64,000 bases of DNA from JAJEFO01 sp965208685 (GTDB lineage Bacteria > Pseudomonadota > Alphaproteobacteria > Rhodobacterales > Rhodobacteraceae): contig CBDBPL010000007.1 in the NCBI GenBank assembly GCA_965208685.1, positions 4,712,001 through 4,776,000 on the forward strand, in the 5' to 3' direction. Below, piece after piece: positions 17,883-25,851 of the stretch (within the stretch, counting starts at the first letter, position 1; each line of letters begins with the position of its first letter). Both the position numbers and the translations under genes were made by a program. Under the pieces are notes generated by a model. It saw only the letters and a list, made by a program, of their open reading frames with translations, did not search any database and was not told the DNA's origin.

Positions 17883-18883
17883 GCTGCCTCGGCCTTCATC
17901 TGCGCCCGGATCGCCAGCTCGGTGGTCGTGAAGGTATGCGACTGCCGAACGGCGGTCTCGGTCCTGTCGGCCACGTCGGCAGCAAGGCGCGGGAAATAGG
18001 GCAGGCCCGCGTCCGCACAGGGAATCATCGTGTTTTCCTCGCCGTTGACCAGGTACAGGTTGTTGGTCACGTGCGGCCGGCCGATGTCCGTGTACTTGCG
18101 CAGCTCGATGTGCCCTTCGGTTCCCTGGATGAAGAGCCGTCCGTCTCCCCAGGTCGGAAGGCCGTCGGGCGTGAACCAGTCGACGCGCACGTAGCCGTGA
18201 CCCTCGTCCGAACGGAGGACCATCTCCCCGAAGTCCTGGAATCCAGGCGCATCGGGCATGGTCGTGTTCTCGACATGGGCATGGGCGATCTCGGCGGACT
18301 CCGATCCGGTGAAATGCAGGAACTGGTCGATCTGGTGCGAGCCGATGTCGCAGAGTATCCCGCCGTAGCGTTCCCGAAGCAGGAACCATGGCGGGCGGGT
18401 CCGGAGGTTCTTCTTGTGAGGGCCGAGGCCGACCGTCTGGACGACCCGCCCGATGGCGCCTCCGGAGACGAGCTCTTCGGCGCGCGTGACGGCGGGCACC
18501 TCGAACCGCTCCGAGAAGTTCACCGTCCAGATGCGCCCGGTGTCCGCCTGTGCGCCGCGAATCTCGTCGAGCTGACCAAGCGTCGTGCATCCAGGCTTGT
18601 CGACCATGACGTCCTTGCCTGCCTGCATGGCTTCGACCGCCAGGCCCGCTCGGTCCGCCGGCACTGCCGAGATCAGGATCATGGCGACTTTGGGATCTTC
18701 GAGAATGCGCCGTCGGTCCTCGGCCTTGGCAACCTTGGGAAAGACCGCGTTGAATTTCCGTTCCGTGACCGCCGCCCCGTCCGTCCAGTAGGAATCGCAG
18801 GTGCAGCCCTCGGCCAGCATGTTCGAGAGCATTCCGAATATGTGCCCGTGATCGATTCCGATTACGCCAAGCTTGAACGGCAT
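17879..18883 (-). CDS. Gfo/Idh/MocA family oxidoreductase (2 of 3)
   Basis: 334 residues. It starts MPFKLGVIGIDHGHIFGM with a GGAGGG ribosome site 7 bp upstream of ATG 18883, which settles the start. The Rossmann loop is unusual (GIDHGH instead of GxGxxG), and the usual EKP motif is DKP (VMVDKPGCTT near residue 97). The GGILCDIGSHQIDQFLHFTG segment near residue 175 is the family active-site helix. These changes are seen in a branch of the family found next to sugar ABC transporters. The specific reaction is unknown. Confidence 0.87.
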   Translation of the reverse strand: MPFKLGVIGIDHGHIFGMLSNMLAEGCTCDSYWTDGAAVTERKFNAVFPKVAKAEDRRRILEDPKVAMILISAVPADRAGLAVEAMQAGKDVMVDKPGCTTLGQLDEIRGAQADTGRIWTVNFSERFEVPAVTRAEELVSGGAIGRVVQTVGLGPHKKNLRTRPPWFLLRERYGGILCDIGSHQIDQFLHFTGSESAEIAHAHVENTTMPDAPGFQDFGEMVLRSDEGHGYVRVDWFTPDGLPTWGDGRLFIQGTEGHIELRKYTDIGRPHVTNNLYLVNGEENTMIPCADAGLPYFPRLAADVADRTETAVRQSHTFTTTELAIRAQMKAEAA

Positions 18884-19001
18884 GGTCAGCCCTCCTTCCG
18901 TTTCCCGACCTGCAGCGCGACCCTGCAATGGCATGGGGCAGGGTGCCATTGCCGCTTGCAGGCGATCCGCCGCCGAACCCATGATCGAAGCAGGGGGCCG
19001 G

Positions 19002-20021
19002 TCATTGCCCTTCGACCTCGACGCGCCCGCCCGTCCGTCCGCTCCTCTCGATCGCCTCGATCAGTGCGTGCACGGCGAGTGCGCTCCGTCCAGGCACCAA
19101 GGGTGGCCGTCCTGCGCTGACGGCTTCGGCAAAGTCCTCGATCACGAGGCGGTGCCAGTCGCTGGTAAAGGCCATCGGGTCGGCACCGGCGCCGCTCGCC
19201 ATGGACTCGCCGGAGGATTCCGAGCGGCCGTCAAGCCAGTCGATCTTCAGGACCCCGGCCCCGAGTCGCGCCGAGGCGTCCCGGCAATGGAGCGTGATCG
19301 TCTCGCCTGCTCCCGGGAACCCTGCCGTCGTCGCGAAGAGCTGGCCCGCGGCGCCGTTTGCGAACCGCAGGCCCGCGACGACGAAGTCCTCGGCCTCCAT
19401 CCGGTGATGGGCCGTGGTCACGCACATCGCCGTCACATCGGCGACCGGTCCGGTGAGCGTCAGCATCAGGTCAAGCGTGTGGATTGCCTGGGAAATCAGG
19501 ACACCCCCGCCGTCCCTCGCATAGGATCCGCGCCCCGGCTCGTCGTAGTAGGCCTGCGGACGCCACCAGGGCACGTTGACTTCGACGGCCACGAGCGGTC
19601 CAAGCGACTGCATGCGTGCGGCCAGGTCCTCAGCCACGGGCCGGGCGCGATGCTGCAGCATTATCCCTAGCGCCACGCCCGCTCTCTCGCAGGTCTCGAC
19701 GATCCTTTTCGCGGCCGGAAGCGTGCGCTCGACCGGCTTCTCCATCAGGATCGGCATTCCGGCTCGCGCGAGGGTCTCGACGATTTCGGCCCTTGCGTCG
19801 GGCGGCGTGGTCAGAATGGCGAAGTCGACCGACTCGTCATCGGCTATGTCCTCCAGGCTGTCCGCAGCACGTGCGCCAAGCTCGGTGTGGGTTGCCAGGA
19901 AGTCCGTTCGGCTCTTTGGGGTCCGGGCGAAGACCGGGCCAAGCGTCACGACGTCCGATCCGGCGATCGCGTCGGCGTAGGTCTTCGAGACCATGCCGAG
20001 ACCGATCAGCGCGGCTTTCAT
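19002..20021 (-). CDS. Gfo/Idh/MocA family oxidoreductase (3 of 3)
   Basis: 339 residues. LIGLGMVSKTYADAI is the N-terminal NAD(P) site, MEKPVERTLP near residue 93 the EKP motif, and GGVLISQAIHTLDLMLTLTG near residue 172 the catalytic region. It overlaps the upstream ABC ATPase by 4 bp (ATGA) and is separated by about 118 bp from the next oxidoreductase, the longest gap within this operon after its stem-loop. Three such enzymes in one operon suggest a multi-step oxidation, epimerisation or reduction of a sugar. Confidence 0.9.
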   Translation of the reverse strand: MKAALIGLGMVSKTYADAIAGSDVVTLGPVFARTPKSRTDFLATHTELGARAADSLEDIADDESVDFAILTTPPDARAEIVETLARAGMPILMEKPVERTLPAAKRIVETCERAGVALGIMLQHRARPVAEDLAARMQSLGPLVAVEVNVPWWRPQAYYDEPGRGSYARDGGGVLISQAIHTLDLMLTLTGPVADVTAMCVTTAHHRMEAEDFVVAGLRFANGAAGQLFATTAGFPGAGETITLHCRDASARLGAGVLKIDWLDGRSESSGESMASGAGADPMAFTSDWHRLVIEDFAEAVSAGRPPLVPGRSALAVHALIEAIERSGRTGGRVEVEGQ

Positions 20022-21103
20022 GGGCCGATCGCGAGCGCCTGCCCGCCCTCGCCATCGAAGACGTGGAACCTGTCGGCTGGAAGCGTCACGCCAATTGTCT
20101 GGTTGCGTTGCAGGGGTATCTGTTCGCCGAGTTGCACGGTGAGTCGCTCGCCGTTTTCAAACGCCCCGTAAATGTAGGTGACCGAGCCTAGCTGCTCGAA
20201 ATTCCGAACCTTGATCTGCATGTCGCCGGTGCCGTCAAGAGACACGCCGATCGCTTCGGGCCGGATGCCGAGCGTCACCCTGCATTCGCCTCTCGCGGCC
20301 AGCTGCACGTCGCGGTTCAGGCCGCTGTCCAGCGACAGGCGGTTCCGCTCGACGCGACCTTCCAGGAAGTTCATCTGGGGGGCGCCAATGAAGCCCGCGA
20401 CGAATCGGTTGGCGGGACTGTTATAGAGATCGAGCGGCCGTCCGACCTGCTCGATCCTGCCGTCTCGCAGCACGACTATCCGGTCCGCCATGGTCATGGC
20501 CTCGATCTGGTCGTGGGTGACGTAGATCATCGTGTTGCCCAGCTCGTCGTGAAGATTCGATATCTCGACACGCATTTGCAGGCGAAGCTCCGCGTCGAGG
20601 TTGGACAGCGGTTCGTCGAAAAGAAAGACGATCGGCTCGCGGACGATCGCCCGTCCGATTGCAACCCTCTGGCGCTGTCCGCCGGAGAGTTGCCCGGGGC
20701 GCCGGTCCAGCAGCTGGTCGATCTGCAGCAGTTGAGCGGCGGAATCGACCCGTCGGGCGATTTCGGTGCGGTCCATGCGGAAGTTCTCCAGCCCGAAGGA
20801 CAGGTTCTGCCGCACGCTCATGTGCGGGTAGAGCGCGTAGGACTGGAAGACCATGCTGAGGCCGCGTTCGGACGCGGGCACACCATTCACGCGCCTTCCC
20901 TGCAGCATGATGTCGCCGCTCGTGGGGTCGTCCAGCCCGGCGATCAGCCTGAGCAGGGTGGATTTTCCGCATCCGGAGGGTCCCACGAACACGACGAACT
21001 CGCCTTCGTCGATTGCAAGGTCGACGCCGTGGATCACGTCAACCGCGCCAAAGCTCTTCCTTATCTGCCTGAGTTCAAGCGTATGCGTCGTTGTTTCCGT
21101 CAT
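20018..21103 (-). CDS. CUT1 sugar ABC transporter ATPase (MalK/UgpC type)
   Basis: 361 residues. It shows Walker A GPSGCGKST, signature LSGGQRQR, Walker B FLFDEPLSNLDA and the switch histidine in YVTHDQIEAMT, followed by an OB-fold C-terminal domain typical of MalK/UgpC. It energises import by the two permeases directly upstream. ATG 21103 overlaps the permease stop (ATGA). The longer same-frame extension into the permease gene was rejected. Confidence 0.95.
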   Translation of the reverse strand: MTETTTHTLELRQIRKSFGAVDVIHGVDLAIDEGEFVVFVGPSGCGKSTLLRLIAGLDDPTSGDIMLQGRRVNGVPASERGLSMVFQSYALYPHMSVRQNLSFGLENFRMDRTEIARRVDSAAQLLQIDQLLDRRPGQLSGGQRQRVAIGRAIVREPIVFLFDEPLSNLDAELRLQMRVEISNLHDELGNTMIYVTHDQIEAMTMADRIVVLRDGRIEQVGRPLDLYNSPANRFVAGFIGAPQMNFLEGRVERNRLSLDSGLNRDVQLAARGECRVTLGIRPEAIGVSLDGTGDMQIKVRNFEQLGSVTYIYGAFENGERLTVQLGEQIPLQRNQTIGVTLPADRFHVFDGEGGQALAIGP

Positions 21104-22185
21104 TTGAGCCCCGTTGTGGCGATGCCGGTCGTGATGAATCGCTGAAGCCAGACGAAGACCAGCGTGATCGGAATGAGCGACACGACGGTCATGGCGAGGA
21201 TGTAGTGGAAGTCCGTGTCGAATTCGCCGGCGTATTGCGTGAGGCCTAGCTGGATGGTGTGCTTTTCCGGATCGGAGATCAGGACGATCAGGGGCCAGAG
21301 GAAGTCGTTCCAGCGCCATATGACCGAGAGAATTGCGAGAACAGAAAGGGCAGGCAGCGAGAGCGGCATGACGATTCGCCAGAAGATGCGCCATTCGCTC
21401 GCGGCATCCATCCGTGCGGCCTCGAGAAGCTCGTCCGGGATCGTCAGCATGTACTGCCTGAGCAGGAACACGCCCGTTGGCGTTGCCGCCGCCGGAATGA
21501 TCACGCCCCAGAGCGACCCGAATATGCCAAAGCTCCAGACGACGAAGAAAAGCGAGACCAGAATGATGGAAGAGGGGATCAGCAGCGTCGCAACGATCAG
21601 GATCGTGAATGTCAGCCGCCCCCGGAAGCGGTACTTGGAGAGCGCGAAAGCCGCCATCGCGTTGATGATCAGCGTGATCAGCGTCGCCATCACCGTGACG
21701 AAGACCGAGTTGAAGAGGTAGATGCCGAAAGTGAAGTTCTCCTGCCCGTGCCGTTTCAGCAGCGGGTCGAGATAGTTTTCGGTCGCCACTCGGATTTCCT
21801 CCGACGGTCGCAATTGCTTTCGGGGGACCTTGAAGACGTTGCCTGGATCGTCAATCGGCGCGACGTCAGTTTCCTTCCGGGTCGGACCCGCCTTGAAGAC
21901 CTTGCGTTCGCCGCCGTCCCCGTCCGCGTGAATCCATTCGGGCTTGGTGCCGATCCCCTCGATTTCGGTCTGGACCTGGGCGATCGGCAGGAGCCTGGTG
22001 TCAAAGCTGTCCACTGCACGTTCCGGCTTGATCGAGCTGAAGAACGTCCAGAGCACCGGAACGAGGACGATCAGCACGCCGAGCAGCAGGTATCCGTAGG
22101 CCAGGAAGTCCGCCATGCCGAAACGCTCCGCCGTGTCCTTGTTGCCGGCGGTGCGGGTCAGGAACGTGTTCAGACGGTTCAGCAT
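21100..22185 (-). CDS. CUT1 sugar ABC transporter permease (MalG type) with an extra periplasmic loop
   Basis: 361 residues, longer than the usual 270-300. Six membrane segments and the EAARMDAASEWRIFWRIVMP coupling (EAA) motif identify the MalG-type subunit. Between the first and second membrane segments there is a hydrophilic insert at about residues 65-150, rich in charged residues, which probably faces the periplasm. The start is ambiguous: ATG 22185 sits in a TGATG overlap with the upstream stop, with a GTG one codon earlier. Confidence 0.92.
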   Translation of the reverse strand: MLNRLNTFLTRTAGNKDTAERFGMADFLAYGYLLLGVLIVLVPVLWTFFSSIKPERAVDSFDTRLLPIAQVQTEIEGIGTKPEWIHADGDGGERKVFKAGPTRKETDVAPIDDPGNVFKVPRKQLRPSEEIRVATENYLDPLLKRHGQENFTFGIYLFNSVFVTVMATLITLIINAMAAFALSKYRFRGRLTFTILIVATLLIPSSIILVSLFFVVWSFGIFGSLWGVIIPAAATPTGVFLLRQYMLTIPDELLEAARMDAASEWRIFWRIVMPLSLPALSVLAILSVIWRWNDFLWPLIVLISDPEKHTIQLGLTQYAGEFDTDFHYILAMTVVSLIPITLVFVWLQRFITTGIATTGLK

Positions 22186-23609
22186 CACAGGTCCGACTGC
22201 CTCCGCGTGACCCAGAGCTGGAAGAACGTGAAGACCGCGATGACCACGGCCATCAGGACCGAGCCTGCGGCCCCTTCGCCGTAGTCCTTGTTGTTGTTGG
22301 TGAAGGCGACCTCGTAGATGTTCTGCACGATCATGAATGTCTCGCGTCCGGGACCTCCGCCGGTCAGCAGGTAGACCTCGTCGAAGATCTGGAAGCTTCG
22401 GATGAGGGCCAGCACCAGGACGACGGTCAGGGTCGGCATGATCAGCGGCAGCGTGATGCGCCAGAAGGCTCGTGCGGGCCGCGTTGCGTCCATTCTGGCG
22501 GCCTCGTAGAGGTCAGACGGAATCGCCTGAAGACCGGCAAGGAGAATGAGCATGTAGAATCCCATGTGGCTCCAGGTAAAGACGAAGACCAGCCAGAAGA
22601 ATGGCCAGCCGGTGTTCGGCTGCACCAGCCAGTTGATCGGTCGATAGCGGCCGAAATCGAAGACCGCGTCGAACTGGATCGAGATCAGGAGCGCCGCTGA
22701 CAGGATGCCTGCGGCAATGATCGCGATGCGGGCATGGCGCGACTCGCTTGACACGATCAGCACGAGACCCATTGCCAGCGCGCCGCCGAGCCAGAAGCTT
22801 CCTCCCACTCCGATCAGGCTGAGCGGGTTTGCCCAGCCGAAGAGAAGCGCAAGCAATGTCCCGAAGATCGCGGTCCAAGCGAGTGATGGCGCGTCAGAGG
22901 ACCGCAGGGCGCGTTCGCTCACGACCATCAGGACAACCGCAAGAAGCACCGTCACGACGATGTCGAATCCCGTCATGCCTGCCATGGCCGACAGCTGGTC
23001 CCGCGTGCCGCCGATCATCTCGTTCAGAACGCCCTTTCGGTGCAGCACCCAGTTCCAGATGTTCGCAATGACGACGGGCGAAAGCATCACGGGGTAGAAG
23101 AACATGGCTCGCCAGAATCCGCGCCCGCGAATGTTCTTGTTCACGACCAATGCCGTCACCAGCGCCACGACGCAAAGGACAGGAACCTGGATCACGACGA
23201 ACCAGAGGGTGTTGAACATTCCCGTCCAGAAACTGAAACCGGCATTTGAACAGGTCCGGGGTTCGAAAACGGTCTCGCAACTGAAGATGTCGGCGTATTG
23301 CTGGAGTCCGACCCACGGCCGGTTGAAGAGCAGGATAGACGTGCCGCCGGTAAACGAGACATAGAAGTTCAGGATCATCGGGACGAAGGTGAACAGGCCG
23401 AAAATCAGCATGTTCGGCAACAGGAGCGCATAGGGCACGCCACCACGTCCCCAGATGCTCTGGGCATACTCGACCGGAAACCCGACCAGGTCCATCAGGA
23501 AAGACGGCACCTGAACGAGCTTGTAGCTGCGTCGTGTCAACAGCCAGACGCTTCCGCCTCCGATCCAGAGGACGCCGAGCACCGTCATCAAGATGGCCGC
23601 TAGAGACAT
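22185..23609 (-). CDS. CUT1 sugar ABC transporter permease (MalF type) with inserted membrane segments
   Basis: 474 residues. The C-terminal half carries the EAA coupling motif YEAARMDATRPARAFWRITLP. Compared with a typical 290-residue MalF-like permease it has an N-terminal extra membrane segment and a roughly 100-residue hydrophobic insert at about 215-320 with three further membrane helices and an SESRHARIA loop. It therefore has nine or more membrane segments. It is translationally coupled to the second permease. The start ATG 23609 lies just after a stem-loop. Confidence 0.92.
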   Translation of the reverse strand: MSLAAILMTVLGVLWIGGGSVWLLTRRSYKLVQVPSFLMDLVGFPVEYAQSIWGRGGVPYALLLPNMLIFGLFTFVPMILNFYVSFTGGTSILLFNRPWVGLQQYADIFSCETVFEPRTCSNAGFSFWTGMFNTLWFVVIQVPVLCVVALVTALVVNKNIRGRGFWRAMFFYPVMLSPVVIANIWNWVLHRKGVLNEMIGGTRDQLSAMAGMTGFDIVVTVLLAVVLMVVSERALRSSDAPSLAWTAIFGTLLALLFGWANPLSLIGVGGSFWLGGALAMGLVLIVSSESRHARIAIIAAGILSAALLISIQFDAVFDFGRYRPINWLVQPNTGWPFFWLVFVFTWSHMGFYMLILLAGLQAIPSDLYEAARMDATRPARAFWRITLPLIMPTLTVVLVLALIRSFQIFDEVYLLTGGGPGRETFMIVQNIYEVAFTNNNKDYGEGAAGSVLMAVVIAVFTFFQLWVTRRQSDL

Positions 23610-23626
23610 GTCGCCCTGCCGGGGAA

Positions 23627-23650
23627 GCCGGGGGCAAGCCTGCCCCCGGC
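23627..23650 (-). promoter_or_regulatory. Intercistronic stem-loop after the solute-binding protein gene
   Basis: A perfect 10-bp inverted repeat GCCGGGGGCA / TGCCCCCGGC with an AGCC loop lies in the 57-bp gap between the binding-protein gene and the first permease gene. There is no T-run on the transcribed side, so it is more likely an mRNA-stabilising or partial-attenuation hairpin than a full terminator. Such structures raise binding-protein expression relative to the permeases in many ABC operons. Confidence 0.6.
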
Positions 23651-23666
23651 GATCTTGGCCAACGCC

Positions 23667-24956
23667 TTAGTTGTTGGCGTCGGCGTCAAGCTTTTCCTGG
23701 ATCTTGGTCAGGGCTTCGTCCAACGAAAGCTCGCCGTTCATTGCCGCACCGAGAAACTCGGTCGTTGCATTGTAGATGACGAATCCGAACTTCGATCCCT
23801 GCAGCCTGTAGGCTTGCGGAGTCTGCTCCGCCGCAGCAGCAGCCATGGCAGTGAAGGCGTTCAATCCGTCCGCGACCGCTTGCGAAGCTCCAGCACCAGC
23901 GTAGTCCAGGCCTTCGGCCTGAAGTTTCGCATGCGCCGGAATCGCGTAGGTGCGGGAATACCATTCGCGCGCCTGGGGTTCGGCAGCCATCCAGTCGATG
24001 AACCTTGCGGCGGCCTCTTCCTTGGCGGAATCGCCCGACCTGAAGGCCACGAGGCCTGCGCCGCCCGGCATGATGCCGCATCCCGCGGGACCGCAAGGCA
24101 CGGGCACGACCGCCCAGTCGAACTTGTCGCCGACGTTTTCCTGGACGTTGCGCGTGTTCCAGGATCCGGACATGTAGAACGGCACGTCCTCGTTGAAGAA
24201 CATCTCGTTGCCGTTGGCGTATTTCGAGCCCGAGACTGCCGGCCAGATGTCGGCGGGCATCAGCCCGCTTTCATGCCAGTCCAGCATCTTCTGGCTGAAA
24301 GTCCGGAATCCTTCGTCGACGACGAGCTTGCCGTCGCCGTCGAAATAGGCGGCTCCGTAGGACATCGCCGGACCGGCCATGCGGTGTCCGGAGCGGTCCA
24401 TGACCATGCCCGCATAGGAACCCGTGGCATCCATCACGGCCTGCGTGGCATCGGCCCAGTCGTCCCAGGTCGAGCCAGGCTCGGGAATGTCGACGCCGGC
24501 TTCCTCGAACATCGTCAGGTTCACGTAGGGCCCGGTCACCGTCATTTCCGTGTGATAGCCATAGATGCCGTCAGGCTTGCCCGCACGATACCAGGGCAGA
24601 ATGGCGCCATAGGCAGCCTCCCAGGCATTCGCGTCCACGTAGGGCGTGAGATCCACGTAGTAAGGATTCAGGCCGCCCAAGTTCGTGACAAACGCCATGT
24701 CCGGCCCGGTTCCGGCCTCAAGCTGGGTTGGCAACTGTTCGCGGATCACGTTGTACCCGACCTGGTTCAGCGTGATGGTGACGCCCGGATTTTCGGCTTG
24801 GTAGCGCTCGACCAGTTCCGTCACGACCGGACCCTTGGCGTCCACGTCCGAGATCATGAGGCTGAGATCGGCCGCGAGTGCCGCGGTCATCGTTGCCAGC
24901 ACCGAAACGGTGCCAAGGAGCGCGGTTCCAGCCACGCCCGCCAATTGAAACTTCAT
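23667..24956 (-). CDS. Sugar ABC transporter solute-binding protein
   Basis: 429 residues with a Sec signal peptide (about 1-29, ending AALAA). The mature part has the family 1 binding-protein layout: an N-terminal VVTELVERYQAENPGVTI strand-helix, TGPDMAFV near residue 83, and a late ARFIDWMAAEPQAREW segment. ATG 24956 has an AGGGAG ribosome site 6 bp upstream; a longer in-frame extension was rejected because it would bury the signal peptide. It is the promoter-proximal gene of the operon running to the CE15-like esterase. Confidence 0.93.
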   Translation of the reverse strand: MKFQLAGVAGTALLGTVSVLATMTAALAADLSLMISDVDAKGPVVTELVERYQAENPGVTITLNQVGYNVIREQLPTQLEAGTGPDMAFVTNLGGLNPYYVDLTPYVDANAWEAAYGAILPWYRAGKPDGIYGYHTEMTVTGPYVNLTMFEEAGVDIPEPGSTWDDWADATQAVMDATGSYAGMVMDRSGHRMAGPAMSYGAAYFDGDGKLVVDEGFRTFSQKMLDWHESGLMPADIWPAVSGSKYANGNEMFFNEDVPFYMSGSWNTRNVQENVGDKFDWAVVPVPCGPAGCGIMPGGAGLVAFRSGDSAKEEAAARFIDWMAAEPQAREWYSRTYAIPAHAKLQAEGLDYAGAGASQAVADGLNAFTAMAAAAAEQTPQAYRLQGSKFGFVIYNATTEFLGAAMNGELSLDEALTKIQEKLDADANN

Positions 24957-25158
24957 TTGCTTTCTCCCTGTTGGAACCCCTGCAATATGTGCAGACGGTC
25001 GCGGAATTCTGCGAGAGGTTTCAGGGGCCGTCAACACCGTACCTTGCATCGCGGCGCTGTTTGCCGCTCCCGGCCCGCGTTCGTTGCTCTGCTGTCGCGG
25101 GTAGCGCCGCTGCGACCAGGCAGGAGTTGCAGGTTGCTGAATCGTTGTGGCGTCGGCT

Positions 25159-25515
25159 TCAGACCGCTGGTCGATGCGTGATCTGGCCGAACGGCTCGAA
25201 TTGCCACTCGTAGTCGAGAGGCACTCGATCGCTGGCGGGGGTTGCGCGCTTGAATTCGTACACCCGCTCGTCCGCGTCTTCCCGTGAGGCCACGATCAGG
25301 CATTGCGACAGATGTCGCCCGCCGTCATAGAGGTCGACCAGCCCACGCAAGGCTTGCGAATTCTCGGCATCGATCGCGAACCCGCTTTCCCAGCAGCGCA
25401 GTACAGCTACGCACCGGTCGCCGGCACGGACGTTCAGCCGGCCTCGCCTGCGCGAGGACCGCTTGCGCGCAAGTTCAAGGCCTTCGCGAACCTCCTTAGG
25501 CAAGAACTCAGACAT
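25159..25515 (-). CDS. Conserved small protein of unknown function
   Basis: 118 residues, starting MSEFLPKEVREGLELARKR, with a following SRRRGRLNVRAGDR basic strand and a FAIDAENS turn; it ends in an aromatic YEWQFEPFGQ segment. I recall similar short proteins as conserved hypotheticals in Rhodobacterales. It has no signal peptide, membrane segment or Cys-rich motif and is probably a cytosolic, PilZ-like-sized beta domain, but no function can be assigned. The long same-frame upstream extension has no ribosome site and was dropped. Confidence 0.68.
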   Translation of the reverse strand: MSEFLPKEVREGLELARKRSSRRRGRLNVRAGDRCVAVLRCWESGFAIDAENSQALRGLVDLYDGGRHLSQCLIVASREDADERVYEFKRATPASDRVPLDYEWQFEPFGQITHRPAV

Positions 25516-25717
25516 AGGACACCGCCCCCTACCGGCACTCTGAACCATTTCTTTCTCTTGGGAAAGCTCCGGTTGCAAGTCCTCAGGGCGAGCCGCGGAT
25601 GAAGCATCAGCGTGGGATGGCAGATGACCTGCGCATCTGAATCCCTTGTTCGAAGCTGTCGTTCGCTGGGTCACTTTCAGCGAACAAGACAATCGGTCCG
25701 GTTGCTTGCACGGGGCA

Positions 25718-25735
25718 GGGAATGCGCGAATTCCC
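25718..25735 (+). promoter_or_regulatory. Inverted repeat upstream of xsc
   Basis: A 6-bp inverted repeat GGGAAT-GCGCGA-ATTCCC lies about 117 bp before the xsc start. It could be an operator for sulfonate control. No other copy was found in the window, so the role is inferred from position only. Confidence 0.25.
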
Positions 25736-25851
25736 GTGACATTGCGGGCGGATTTGCCCTAAACGCTGTCTGATTCCCGCGCGGCGGACCGACCCGCCGA
25801 TGCCGCGGTCGACATTGCAGAATACACGTGTCCGAAAGCGAGGAAGCCACA

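Noticed and set aside
17879..18982. Upstream extension of the second Gfo/Idh gene by 33 codons
   Set aside because: The GGAGGG ribosome site before ATG 18883 and the family N-terminus place the start there.
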